Assembly (NCBI RefSeq): GCF_947504225.1 | Contig: NZ_CANNGT010000003.1 | Coordinates: 120,288-184,287 of the forward strand | Reading direction: 5' to 3' | Length of the DNA stretch: 64,000 nucleotides | From: Brumimicrobium ulvae | Lineage (GTDB): Bacteria > Bacteroidota > Bacteroidia > Flavobacteriales_D > Crocinitomicaceae | Shown: positions 27,421-35,710 of the stretch, one piece after another | Position numbering within the stretch: position 1 is the first letter of the stretch | Layout: the number at the start of each line of letters is the position of its first letter | Position numbers and translations under genes: made by a program | Notes under the pieces: generated by a model | What the model saw: the letters and a program-made list of their open reading frames with translations, nothing else | What the model was told of the DNA's origin: nothing | The model's database searches: none

Positions 27421-29064
27421 ATGGCAATTTCAAAAAAAGAATTAGATTTCAATAAAAACGACGATGCAATGCGTCTTAAAATAGCACAACTGGAAAGAGA
27501 ACTTGCAAAAGTTTATGAAGGAGGTGGAAAAGCAAGAATAGAAAAACATCACAACAAAGGTAAGTTGACAGCACGCGAGCGCATTGACTTATTATTAGAC
27601 AAAGGTTCATACCGCTTTGAAGTCGCTGCATTTGCAGGAAAAGGAATGTATGAAGAGCATGGCGGATGTCCTGCTGGTGGAGTTGTAATTAAAATAGGAT
27701 ATGTTTCCGGTAAACAATGTATCGTTGTAGCCAACGATGCCACGGTGAAAGCGGGAGCATGGTTTCCAATAACAGGGAAGAAAAACCTAAGAGCGCAAGA
27801 GATTGCAATGGAAAACAATCTTCCTATTATTTACTTGGTGGATTCTGCTGGAGTATACCTTCCAATGCAGGACGAAATTTTCCCAGACAAAGAACATTTT
27901 GGTCGAATATTCAGAAACAATGCTGTTATGAGTTCGATGGGAATTACACAAATTGCTGCAGTAATGGGTAGTTGTGTAGCAGGAGGAGCTTACTTGCCTA
28001 TAATGTCCGATGAGAGTTTAATTGTGAACAAAACAGGTACAATTTTCTTGGCAGGTTCCTATTTAGTAAAAGCTGCTATTGGAGAAAGTATCGACAATGA
28101 AACATTAGGTGGTGCCACAACGCATACTGAAATTTCAGGGGTGTGTGATTACAAATCTGAGTCTGATGAAGAATGCATTGAGACGATTCGTGAATTAATG
28201 AGTCAAATCGGAGCACCAAAGTCAGCTGGTTTTGACAAAATAGAAGGTGTTCTACCGAAAAAAGACCTCAAAGACATCTACGGTATTTTACCAAAAGAAA
28301 GAACAAAACCTTATGATGTTCGTGATGTTATAGAATGTATTGTTGATGATTCAAAATTCACAGAATACAAAAAAGAATATGGTCAAACCATCGTTACAGC
28401 GTATGCCCGAATTGATGGCTGGAGCGTTGGAATAGTTGCCAATCAAAGGTCCATTACCAAAAATGGTAAAGGAGAAATGCAGTTTGGTGGAGTAATTTAC
28501 TCTGACTCTGCAGATAAAGCCGCTCGATTCATTATGAATTGCAACCAGAAAAACATCCCATTGGTTTTCTTACAAGATGTTTCAGGATTCATGGTAGGTT
28601 CGAAAAGTGAACATGGAGGAATCATTAAAGATGGTGCAAAAATGGTAAGTGCAATGGCCAATTCGGTGGTTCCAAAATTCACAGTTGTGATGGGGAACTC
28701 CTACGGAGCAGGAAATTATGCTATGTGTGGGAAAGCCTACGACCCACGTTTAATGCTCGCATGGCCGACTGCAGAATTAGCAGTAATGAGTGGAGCTTCA
28801 GCAGCAAAAACCCTAATGCAAATTGAAATGGCTTCTTTAAAATCGAAAGGTGAAGAGATTACCAAAGAGAAAGAAAAAGAAATGTATGACGCGATTAAAA
28901 ATCGTTACGATGAGCAAATCAGTCCATACTATGCGGCTTCTAGAATTTGGGTAGATGCAATTATTGATCCTGCTGAAACAAGAAACATCATCGCTTTAGG
29001 AATTGAAGCAGCGAATTTGAAACCTGCTGAGAAACCATATAACGTTGGAGTAATTCAAACATAA
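27421..29064 (+). CDS. Acyl-CoA carboxylase carboxyltransferase (beta) subunit
   Basis: 547 residues from the ATG at 27421 (MAISKKELDF); an upstream TTG at 27307 would add 38 atypical residues and is rejected. The crotonase-fold carboxyltransferase carries carboxyl from biotin to an acyl-CoA. GMYEEHGGCPAGGVV, VYLPMQDEIFPDKEHFGRIF and GSCVAGGAYLP are closest by eye to the 3-methylcrotonyl-CoA carboxylase beta type. The second half has the oxyanion region (GNSYGAGNYAMCGKAY) and the C-terminal SPYYAASRIWVDAIIDP. The biotin carboxylase/BCCP subunit is not in the window. It lies 12 bases before an acetyltransferase gene. Substrate assignment (leucine catabolism) is tentative. Confidence 0.9.
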   Translation: MAISKKELDFNKNDDAMRLKIAQLERELAKVYEGGGKARIEKHHNKGKLTARERIDLLLDKGSYRFEVAAFAGKGMYEEHGGCPAGGVVIKIGYVSGKQCIVVANDATVKAGAWFPITGKKNLRAQEIAMENNLPIIYLVDSAGVYLPMQDEIFPDKEHFGRIFRNNAVMSSMGITQIAAVMGSCVAGGAYLPIMSDESLIVNKTGTIFLAGSYLVKAAIGESIDNETLGGATTHTEISGVCDYKSESDEECIETIRELMSQIGAPKSAGFDKIEGVLPKKDLKDIYGILPKERTKPYDVRDVIECIVDDSKFTEYKKEYGQTIVTAYARIDGWSVGIVANQRSITKNGKGEMQFGGVIYSDSADKAARFIMNCNQKNIPLVFLQDVSGFMVGSKSEHGGIIKDGAKMVSAMANSVVPKFTVVMGNSYGAGNYAMCGKAYDPRLMLAWPTAELAVMSGASAAKTLMQIEMASLKSKGEEITKEKEKEMYDAIKNRYDEQISPYYAASRIWVDAIIDPAETRNIIALGIEAANLKPAEKPYNVGVIQT

Positions 29065-29076
29065 AAAACGGAACAA

Positions 29077-29532
29077 ATGCTCAATTGGCAATTTAAACAT
29101 TATAATGATTTGTCATTAAATGAATTTCATGACATCATTGCGCTGCGTATAAAAGTATTCGTTGTAGAACAAAACTGTCCTTATCAAGAACTTGATGGAA
29201 AAGACAAAAAATCCTATCATTTAATCTGTAGGAATGGAATTGGTGACCTTGTAGGAACAATGAGAATTCTTCCTCAAGGTGTTGCCTATAACGATGTTGC
29301 TTTTGGAAGAATTGTTCTTGACGAAGAAGAAAGAGGTGAAAAAGAAGGACATCAAATGATGAAAGAAGCAATGGCTTTTTGTCTAGCTGAATTTGGCGAT
29401 GTTCCTGTTTACTTATCTGCCCAAAAACATTTAGAACCATTTTACAACAAACATAATTTTAACTCAACAGGAAAAGAATACTTAGAAGACGGTATTCCTC
29501 ATGTCGAGATGTGCTATACCCCAATTAAATAA
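29077..29532 (+). CDS. GNAT acetyltransferase, ElaA type
   Basis: 151 residues. The N-terminus has WQFKHYNDLSLNEFHDIIALRIKVFVVEQ.CPYQELDGKD, the ElaA signature. It is followed by VGTMRILPQG and the acetyl-CoA-binding loop FGRIVLDEEERGEKEG. ElaA proteins are cytosolic N-acetyltransferases of unknown substrate. It sits 12 bases after the carboxylase gene and nine before the M13 peptidase gene, in one transcription unit. Confidence 0.92.
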   Translation: MLNWQFKHYNDLSLNEFHDIIALRIKVFVVEQNCPYQELDGKDKKSYHLICRNGIGDLVGTMRILPQGVAYNDVAFGRIVLDEEERGEKEGHQMMKEAMAFCLAEFGDVPVYLSAQKHLEPFYNKHNFNSTGKEYLEDGIPHVEMCYTPIK

Positions 29533-29541
29533 AACAAAATC

Positions 29542-31587
29542 ATGTTCAACAATTTAAACAAAGGCTTATTGTTGGTTTTAGGAGCTTCCTTAGTCGCTTG
29601 CGGAACTTCAAAAAACGACAAAAAGAAAATTAATGCAAATTCACCTTATACGATAAACACAAGCTATTTGGATAAATCAACTTCTCCGAAAGATGATTTT
29701 TTCCAATTTGCAAACGGAACTTGGATCAAAAACAATCCTATCCCTCCTTCAGAATCACGTTGGGGAAGTTTCAATGAATTGGACCAGGTCAATAAAGTGA
29801 AATTAACCTCCATTCTCAACGAAGCATTGACTGCAAACGCACCAAAAGGAAGTGACCTTCAACTCATTGGAGATTACTACAAAGCAATGAAAAACGAAAA
29901 CGCAAGAGCCAAGTTTTCATTGGAGAAAATTGAAGAAGTCAAAAAAGAACTTGAACAATTCAAGTCTAATGAAGACATCCCGCAAACTGTCTTTTCTTTG
30001 AAGGAAAGAGGTATTTCAGCATTTTACAGTATTTACGTAGGTCAAGATTTAAAAAACGTTGACCAACATGTGCTTTATTTATCACAAGGAGGACTAGGAA
30101 TGCCTAACCGTGAGTATTATTTAGACCGAACAAACCAACCCATTCAAAAGGAGTACATTAAGTACATGACAAAAGCTTTCGAATTATTTGGATTTGACCA
30201 TCCTGCTGAACGTGCAAACTATGCTTTTGAATTAGAATTGAAAATGGCTGAAACAATGATGAAGCCTGCTGAATTAAGAGTTCCGGAAAACACCTACAAT
30301 CCAATGTCAATCGAAGAAGTTCAAAAAATGAACAGGTTCATTGATGTTAAACGTTATATTTCTAACTACAGCAATGGTAAAACAAAGCAAGTTATTGTAG
30401 GTCAACCAGATCACTTCATCAAACTATCCACTATTTTCGAACTCCAAAATTTCGAAAGCATCCACAATTACATCGCGTGGAAAATGATCAATCATTACGC
30501 TCCATACATGCATGAAGAGTTGGTGAGAATCAACTTTGATTTTTACGGAACTGCTCTTTCAGGCAAGAAAGAAATGAAACCAATCAATGAAAGGGCAATT
30601 GAGGAAATGACCAACAAACCAGTCAAAACAGCACTGGCTAAAGAATTTGTTGCACGTCACTTCTCTGAAGAAGCAAAAACAAAGGTGAATACAATGGTAG
30701 ACCACCTTTTAACCGTTTATGAAGAGCGTATCAACAATTTAGAATGGATGACTACGGAGACAAAAAGGGAAGCTTTGAAAAAACTTCATTCTATAGGACG
30801 AAAATTAGGTTATCCTGACGAGTGGAAAAACCTAGACGGATTAACCATCGATGGTGAAAACTACCTGGCCAATATAGATGAATGCAATCGTTTTTACTAC
30901 AAAGAAAACATGTCTAAATTGTCAGAACCTGTGGATAGAGATGAATGGGGTATGCCCGCTCATATGGTTAATGCTTACTACCATCCCTTGCTAAACGAAA
31001 TTGCATTTCCAGCAGGAATAATGCAAGCGCCATTTTTTGACATCAACGCTGAAGACGCTGTTAATTATGGAGGCATAGGAATGGTTATCGGACATGAGTT
31101 CACTCATGGATTTGATGATATGGGAAGTAAGTTTGCTGCAGATGGGTCTTTCACAAATTGGTGGTCGGAGACTGACCGTCAGAATTTTGAAGAAAGAACC
31201 GAAAAGCTAGGCGCTACATTTAGTGGCTTTTGTCCTATTGATGGTCACTGTGTGAATCCAGATTTAACGATGGGTGAAAACATAGCCGACTTGGGAGGAA
31301 TCACCATGGCTTATTATGCTTATGCCATGACAGATGAGTATAAGCGTGGGGAGATCAAAGAAGGATTTACACCAGCGCAACGCTTTTTCATTGCCTATGC
31401 TCAATTGTGGAAAATCAATTATACAGATGCTGAATTGAAAAAACGTATCGCAACTGACCCACACAGTCCGGGGAAATATAGAGTAAATGGACCTTTAATG
31501 AATTCACCAGAGTTCTTTGAAGCCTTTAATATAAAAGAAGGTGACCCAATGCGTAAAAGTGCGCAAGAAATTTCTAAGATCTGGTAA
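29542..31587 (+). CDS. M13 family metallopeptidase lipoprotein (PepO/neprilysin type)
   Basis: 681 residues. The lipobox LVAC (Cys20) predicts a membrane-anchored lipoprotein. The zinc motif HEFTH is at 518-522, and the third ligand Glu579 lies in GENIADLGG. The substrate-binding NAYY motif at 477-480 (VNAYYHP) is also intact, and the size is normal for M13. It should cut oligopeptides in the periplasm. Together with the M3 lipoprotein 4 kb upstream it points to extracytoplasmic peptide use. Its stop is 15 bases before miaA. Confidence 0.94.
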   Translation: MFNNLNKGLLLVLGASLVACGTSKNDKKKINANSPYTINTSYLDKSTSPKDDFFQFANGTWIKNNPIPPSESRWGSFNELDQVNKVKLTSILNEALTANAPKGSDLQLIGDYYKAMKNENARAKFSLEKIEEVKKELEQFKSNEDIPQTVFSLKERGISAFYSIYVGQDLKNVDQHVLYLSQGGLGMPNREYYLDRTNQPIQKEYIKYMTKAFELFGFDHPAERANYAFELELKMAETMMKPAELRVPENTYNPMSIEEVQKMNRFIDVKRYISNYSNGKTKQVIVGQPDHFIKLSTIFELQNFESIHNYIAWKMINHYAPYMHEELVRINFDFYGTALSGKKEMKPINERAIEEMTNKPVKTALAKEFVARHFSEEAKTKVNTMVDHLLTVYEERINNLEWMTTETKREALKKLHSIGRKLGYPDEWKNLDGLTIDGENYLANIDECNRFYYKENMSKLSEPVDRDEWGMPAHMVNAYYHPLLNEIAFPAGIMQAPFFDINAEDAVNYGGIGMVIGHEFTHGFDDMGSKFAADGSFTNWWSETDRQNFEERTEKLGATFSGFCPIDGHCVNPDLTMGENIADLGGITMAYYAYAMTDEYKRGEIKEGFTPAQRFFIAYAQLWKINYTDAELKKRIATDPHSPGKYRVNGPLMNSPEFFEAFNIKEGDPMRKSAQEISKIW

Positions 31588-31602
31588 ACTAGATTCAAAG
31601 GA

Positions 31603-32496
31603 ATGAAAAAATTAATTGTAATTGCAGGGCCAACAGCAAGCGGAAAAACTTCGCTTGCTGTGGCATTGGCAAAACAATTAAAGGCACCGGTAATTTCTGC
31701 GGATAGTCGACAGTTCTACAAAGAACTTTCTATTGGAACTGCAAAACCTAGCGCAGAAGAAATGGATGGTATTCCACATTATTTTATTGGATCACACAGC
31801 ATTCATGACGCATTAACCGCAGGACAATATGAAAAGCAAGCCCTGGCCAAGACCGAAGAACTATTCAAGCTGCATGACTATATTATACTCGTGGGAGGCT
31901 CCGGAATGTTTATCAATGCTCTAATCTATGGTACAGACCAATTGCCACACGAACCAAAAGTACGTGAATTTTGGAATACCGAATTTAAACAAAGGGGAAT
32001 TGAGTTTCTTCAGGAGAAACTAAAATCTGCCGACCCTGAATTTTTCGCTGAAGTAGATAAAGCAAATCCTGTTCGTCTCATTCGTGCTTTAGAAATCATA
32101 GAAATTACAGGTCAACCCTACTCTACACTTCGAAAGCAAAACAAGAAAGTTCCGCGTTATAATACGCACTACTTTGTCATTGATCACCCAAGAGAAGAAT
32201 TATACAACCGTATAAATCAACGGGTCGACAACATGATTGAAGAAGGCTTGATTGCTGAAGTCAGAAAACACCAAGAATTTCAAAACTTACAAGCTTTAAA
32301 TACAGTTGGGTATAAGGAAATTTTCGAATACCTTAATTACAACATCGCTTATGAAAGAGCGATAGAACTCATCAAACAAAACACCAGAAGATACGCCAAA
32401 CGTCAACTCACTTGGTTCAGAAAGGAAGAAAATGCTATTTGGTTAACACCTGTCAATCAAGAAAGCATGATTCAATCAATACTTTCCACACTTTAG
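31603..32496 (+). CDS. miaA: tRNA dimethylallyltransferase
   Basis: 297 residues. MiaA transfers dimethylallyl from DMAPP to N6 of A37 in tRNAs that read codons starting with U. The P-loop GPTASGKTS is at 9-17. SADSRQFYKELSIGTAKPS follows, then GGSGMFINALIYG and the C-terminal QNTRRYAKRQLTWFR tRNA-binding motif. Full length. It ends the plus-strand run that begins at 25984. Confidence 0.96.
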   Translation: MKKLIVIAGPTASGKTSLAVALAKQLKAPVISADSRQFYKELSIGTAKPSAEEMDGIPHYFIGSHSIHDALTAGQYEKQALAKTEELFKLHDYIILVGGSGMFINALIYGTDQLPHEPKVREFWNTEFKQRGIEFLQEKLKSADPEFFAEVDKANPVRLIRALEIIEITGQPYSTLRKQNKKVPRYNTHYFVIDHPREELYNRINQRVDNMIEEGLIAEVRKHQEFQNLQALNTVGYKEIFEYLNYNIAYERAIELIKQNTRRYAKRQLTWFRKEENAIWLTPVNQESMIQSILSTL

Positions 32497-32525
32497 ACCT
32501 TCCTTGGGTTTTGGCACTAAAAACC

Positions 32526-32557
32526 TTTGATATCAAAAATCATTTTAGTTATATTTG
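32526..32557 (+). promoter_or_regulatory. Full Bacteroidota promoter (-33 and -7) for the lipoprotein at 32574
   Basis: TTTG at 32526-32529, 20 bases, TATATTTG at 32550-32557: the consensus elements with canonical spacing, 16 bases before the ATG. Confidence 0.75.
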
Positions 32558-32573
32558 ATGTAAACAAATCAAT

Positions 32574-33206
32574 ATGAAGCACATAATACTCACCCTACTG
32601 TTTTTCGGATTGACTTTTAGCGCATGTAAAAAGAAGGACATTGATTTTATCATGACAGGTCAGGTCAGCGCTTTAAATAACGGAGCAAACATCAGTAATG
32701 TGAGTATACAAGCTTATACCTCTAGTCTAAGTAACAACCTCCCAAAGTTAGTCGGAACCACAACAACAGATGCTTCAGGAAACTATGAATTAAAAATCGA
32801 ACGATCAAAGTTTGAGCTTTTAACCCTCAAGTTAAATAAGGACAATTATTTCGAAGGCATAAAAACCTATTCTTTTGACGATTTGACCACAGAGCAAGAA
32901 AATGAAACTCAACACTCACTAAGTCCAAAAGCTTTTACTCACTTCATCGTCAAGAGCAACACAAACAATCAATTGAAAATTCAGAAAATTTCAGGAAAAA
33001 CGGATTGTGAGGCATGTTGCGCAAACGGTATTTACATATACGAAGGACCAATAGACACCATTATAAGTTGCGCCAACGATGGTGACACCTACATGAAGTT
33101 TTATTGGTGGAAATATGGACCTGGAGGCAACAACGTTTTAGCGAATGGAGTTGACAGCATTTACAACAATGCCTTTCAGACCATAGACTACAATTTTGAT
33201 TTTTAA
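32574..33206 (+). CDS. Lipoprotein with carboxypeptidase-regulatory-like domain
   Basis: 210 residues. The lipobox is FSAC (Cys17). Residues ~25-90 look like a small transthyretin-like beta domain (ITGQ-type start MTGQVSALNNGANISNVSIQAY, then TTTDASGNYELKI). Such domains are common at the N-terminus of Bacteroidota surface lipoproteins. The remainder has a CEACC cluster and no known motif. It is monocistronic, with a good -33/-7 promoter just upstream. Function unknown. Confidence 0.8.
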   Translation: MKHIILTLLFFGLTFSACKKKDIDFIMTGQVSALNNGANISNVSIQAYTSSLSNNLPKLVGTTTTDASGNYELKIERSKFELLTLKLNKDNYFEGIKTYSFDDLTTEQENETQHSLSPKAFTHFIVKSNTNNQLKIQKISGKTDCEACCANGIYIYEGPIDTIISCANDGDTYMKFYWWKYGPGGNNVLANGVDSIYNNAFQTIDYNFDF

Positions 33207-33285
33207 AGCATTACATTATAGCCTTCAAATAAATGTGTACTCTTTCATAAAACACGAAATAAAATACACATTTTCTCCATTACAT

Positions 33286-33317
33286 TTTGTCATTCAATTA
33301 AATATACTCTATCTTTG
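33286..33317 (+). promoter_or_regulatory. Full Bacteroidota promoter for rpsA
   Basis: TTTG at 33286-33289, 20 bases, TATCTTTG at 33310-33317. The expected start is near 33324, leaving a leader of about 100 bases. Confidence 0.8.
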
Positions 33318-33342
33318 CACTCCAATTTAATGAAAAATTGGG

Positions 33343-33408
33343 AAATCGTTAATCTTAAGCCCGACGATTTAATATAAACATCTTTCAAGTTTTTAAGATT
33401 GCTTGGAA
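33343..33408 (+). promoter_or_regulatory. Possible structured rpsA leader (two hairpins with complementary loops)
   Basis: Hairpin 1: AAATCGT (33343-33349) pairs with ACGATTT (33364-33370), plus a T-G wobble at 33350/33363, around the 12-base loop AATCTTAAGCCC. Hairpin 2: TTTCAAG (33383-33389) pairs with CTTGGAA (33402-33408, one T-G wobble) around the 12-base loop TTTTTAAGATTG. The loops are complementary over eight bases (AATCTTAA with TTAAGATT) plus one wobble. A kissing loop or pseudoknot just upstream of the ATG would suit autogenous control by S1. This is seen by eye only and has not been tested by covariation. Confidence 0.5.
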
Positions 33409-33428
33409 TACAATTAAAAGTTGCCAAT

Positions 33429-35213
33429 ATGGCTGAAAACAAAATTATTGCTCAGGGAAATCCTGAATTTGACTGGGACGCGTTAGCTAACGAAGGTTAT
33501 AGTCAAGCCCAACACGCTGAATACGTTGATACGTATGGTGAAACATTAACTTCTATCAATGAGAAAGAAGTAATCAAAGGAACTGTTGTTGCAATTTCAG
33601 ACCGTGAGGTTGTTGTAAACATCGGTTACAAATCAGAAGGAGTTATTCCTATTAACGAATTTCGTTACAACCAAGACCTTAAAGTAGGTGATGAAGTTGT
33701 AGTATTTGTTGAATCTCAGGAAGACCGTAACGGTCAACTTGTTGTTTCTCACAAGACTGCACGTATGCACCATGCTTGGGATCGTGTTAACGAAGTGTTG
33801 AAAACTGGTGAGGTTATCACTGGTCATGTTAAGTGTAGAACAAAAGGAGGATTAATCGTTGATGTATTTGGAATTGAGGCATTCTTGCCAGGATCTCAAA
33901 TTGACGTTAAGCCAATCCGTGACTACGACATGTATGTTGGAAAAGACATGGAATTCCGTGTTGTTAAAATCAACCAAGAATTTAGAAACGTTGTTGTTTC
34001 TCACAAAGCGCTTATTGAAGCAGAGCTTGAAGAGCAGAAAAAACAAATTATCTCTGGTCTTGAAAAAGGACAGGTTCTTGAAGGTACAGTTAAAAACATT
34101 ACTTCATACGGTGTATTCATCGATTTAGGTGGTGTTGATGGTCTTGTTCACATTACAGATCTTTCTTGGGGACGTGTTAACCACCCAGAAGAGATTGTTC
34201 AATTAGATCAAAAATTAAATGTTGTAATCCTTGACTTCGATGACGATAAGAAACGTATCGCTCTTGGATTGAAACAATTACAAGCACATCCTTGGGATGC
34301 ACTTGATGAGAACATGAACGTTGGAGATACTGTAAAAGGTAAAGTAGTAGTACTTGCTGATTACGGAGCTTTCGTTGAAATCGCACCAGGTGTTGAAGGA
34401 TTAATTCACGTTTCTGAAATGAGCTGGTCACAGCACTTAAGAACAGCGCAAGATTTCCTTACTGTAGGTGATGAAGTTGAAGCTGTTGTTTTAACATTAG
34501 ACCGTGAAGAACGTAAAATGTCTCTTGGAATCAAGCAATTGATGCCAGATCCATGGGAAGAAATTCAAAACCGTTACCCAGTTGAGTCTAAGCATAAAGC
34601 TAAGGTTCGTAACTTCACTAACTTCGGAGTTTTCGTTGAGTTAGAAGAAGGAGTTGATGGTTTAATTCATATTTCTGACCTTTCTTGGCAAAAGAAAATC
34701 AAGCACCCATCTGAATTCTGTAAAGTTGGAGAAGAAATGGAAGTAGTGGTTCTTGAAATCGATCAAGAAAACAGACGTATCTCTTTAGGTCATAAACAAC
34801 TTGAAGAAAACCCATGGGATGTATTTGAAACTATCTTCGGAGAAGGTTCGGTACACCAAGGTACTATCGTTGAACAAAAAGATAAATCAGGTATCGTATC
34901 TTTACCATACGGTGTAGAAGGAATTTGTCCTGCTAAGCACATGCGTAAAGAAGATGGTTCTAATGCGAAAGTAGAAGAGCAACTTGACTTTAAAGTGATC
35001 GAGTTCAATAAAGATGCGAAGAAAATCGTTGTTTCTCACTTAAGAACATTTGAAGATGGTGAAGATAAACCAACTACTAAAAAATCTAGCGGTAAAGCTG
35101 GAGGTGGTAGTACTTCAAAAGCAATTAGTGATGTTAATAAAGGTTCTGAAAAATCTACATTAGGAGATTTGGATGCACTTGCAGCATTAAAAGAAAAAAT
35201 GGAAGGAAAGTAA
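33429..35213 (+). CDS. rpsA: 30S ribosomal protein S1
   Basis: 594 residues from the ATG at 33429 (MAENKIIAQGN); the frame opens ten codons earlier at a TTG with no family support. Six S1/OB repeats can be followed, in order: IKGTVVAISDREVVVNIG, ITGHVKCRTKGGLIVDVFG, LEGTVKNITSYGVFIDLGG, VKGKVVVLADYGAFVEI, KAKVRNFTNFGVFVELEEG and HQGTIVEQKDKSGIVSLPYG. The C-terminal ~50 residues are Lys/Ser/Gly-rich and disordered-looking. S1 brings mRNA to the 30S subunit. It is monocistronic, between a consensus promoter and a strong terminator. Confidence 0.96.
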   Translation: MAENKIIAQGNPEFDWDALANEGYSQAQHAEYVDTYGETLTSINEKEVIKGTVVAISDREVVVNIGYKSEGVIPINEFRYNQDLKVGDEVVVFVESQEDRNGQLVVSHKTARMHHAWDRVNEVLKTGEVITGHVKCRTKGGLIVDVFGIEAFLPGSQIDVKPIRDYDMYVGKDMEFRVVKINQEFRNVVVSHKALIEAELEEQKKQIISGLEKGQVLEGTVKNITSYGVFIDLGGVDGLVHITDLSWGRVNHPEEIVQLDQKLNVVILDFDDDKKRIALGLKQLQAHPWDALDENMNVGDTVKGKVVVLADYGAFVEIAPGVEGLIHVSEMSWSQHLRTAQDFLTVGDEVEAVVLTLDREERKMSLGIKQLMPDPWEEIQNRYPVESKHKAKVRNFTNFGVFVELEEGVDGLIHISDLSWQKKIKHPSEFCKVGEEMEVVVLEIDQENRRISLGHKQLEENPWDVFETIFGEGSVHQGTIVEQKDKSGIVSLPYGVEGICPAKHMRKEDGSNAKVEEQLDFKVIEFNKDAKKIVVSHLRTFEDGEDKPTTKKSSGKAGGGSTSKAISDVNKGSEKSTLGDLDALAALKEKMEGK

Positions 35214-35233
35214 TTTCTTAACATCTTAATACT

Positions 35234-35268
35234 AAAAGTCCCGGTTCATTTGAATCGGGACTTTTTTT
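35234..35268 (+). terminator. Terminator of rpsA
   Basis: AAAAGTCCCGGTTCA pairs with TGAATCGGGACTTTT (one G-T pair) around a two-base centre and runs into seven T. Confidence 0.92.
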
Positions 35269-35396
35269 ATTTGATTCTCCGCCTTCTTAGCACTATGAAT
35301 TTTAATGGATATCTCGCTTGATTGTCAACCTTTAAGTTAAAACCCTCAATCTGTAAGACTTTTATTGTAAAAAATGATATTCAAAAGATATATATA

Positions 35397-35571
35397 AAGA
35401 TTTCTCGTCATCCCAATAAATTGGAATTCTGTCGAAAAGACAGGTTTCAGGCTAGGACAAATGGGAAAAAGAAGAAAAGCTCTGCTTTTCTTCTTTTTCC
35501 CTAACTTGACCCCACACGACTGTCCTTTCGATCATCCCAAAATTCTTTGATTTTTGGGATGGAGAAATCTT
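35397..35571. repeat. 175-bp composite foldback element
   Basis: Nested inverted repeats. The ends AAGATTTCTC (35397-35406) and GAGAAATCTT (35562-35571) are perfect. CATCCCAA (35409-35416) pairs with TTGGGATG (35554-35561). A 12-bp arm pairs with one mismatch (35432-35443 with 35520-35531). At the centre is a perfect 18-bp stem (35463-35480 with 35484-35501) with loop TCT. A second CATCCCAAAA at 35533 can also pair with 35551-35561, giving an alternative fold. It could be a MITE, an RNA element or a large protein-binding palindrome. There is no plausible gene in the 497-base gap between rpsA and the next CDS. Confidence 0.7.
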
Positions 35572-35710
35572 ATAAAAATGTTACTGGTATAGTCGCGGAG
35601 AATCACTTTTTTATTTATAATTCTTTGATTGTTCAACAAATTGTATTTTTACTTGTTATTAATACACTTCTAAAAAATAACAACTATTTTTATATAAAAT
35701 TAAATTGATT

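Noticed and set aside
35322-35504. 60-codon frame within the foldback element
   Set aside because: Spans the arms of the palindrome; no plausible product.
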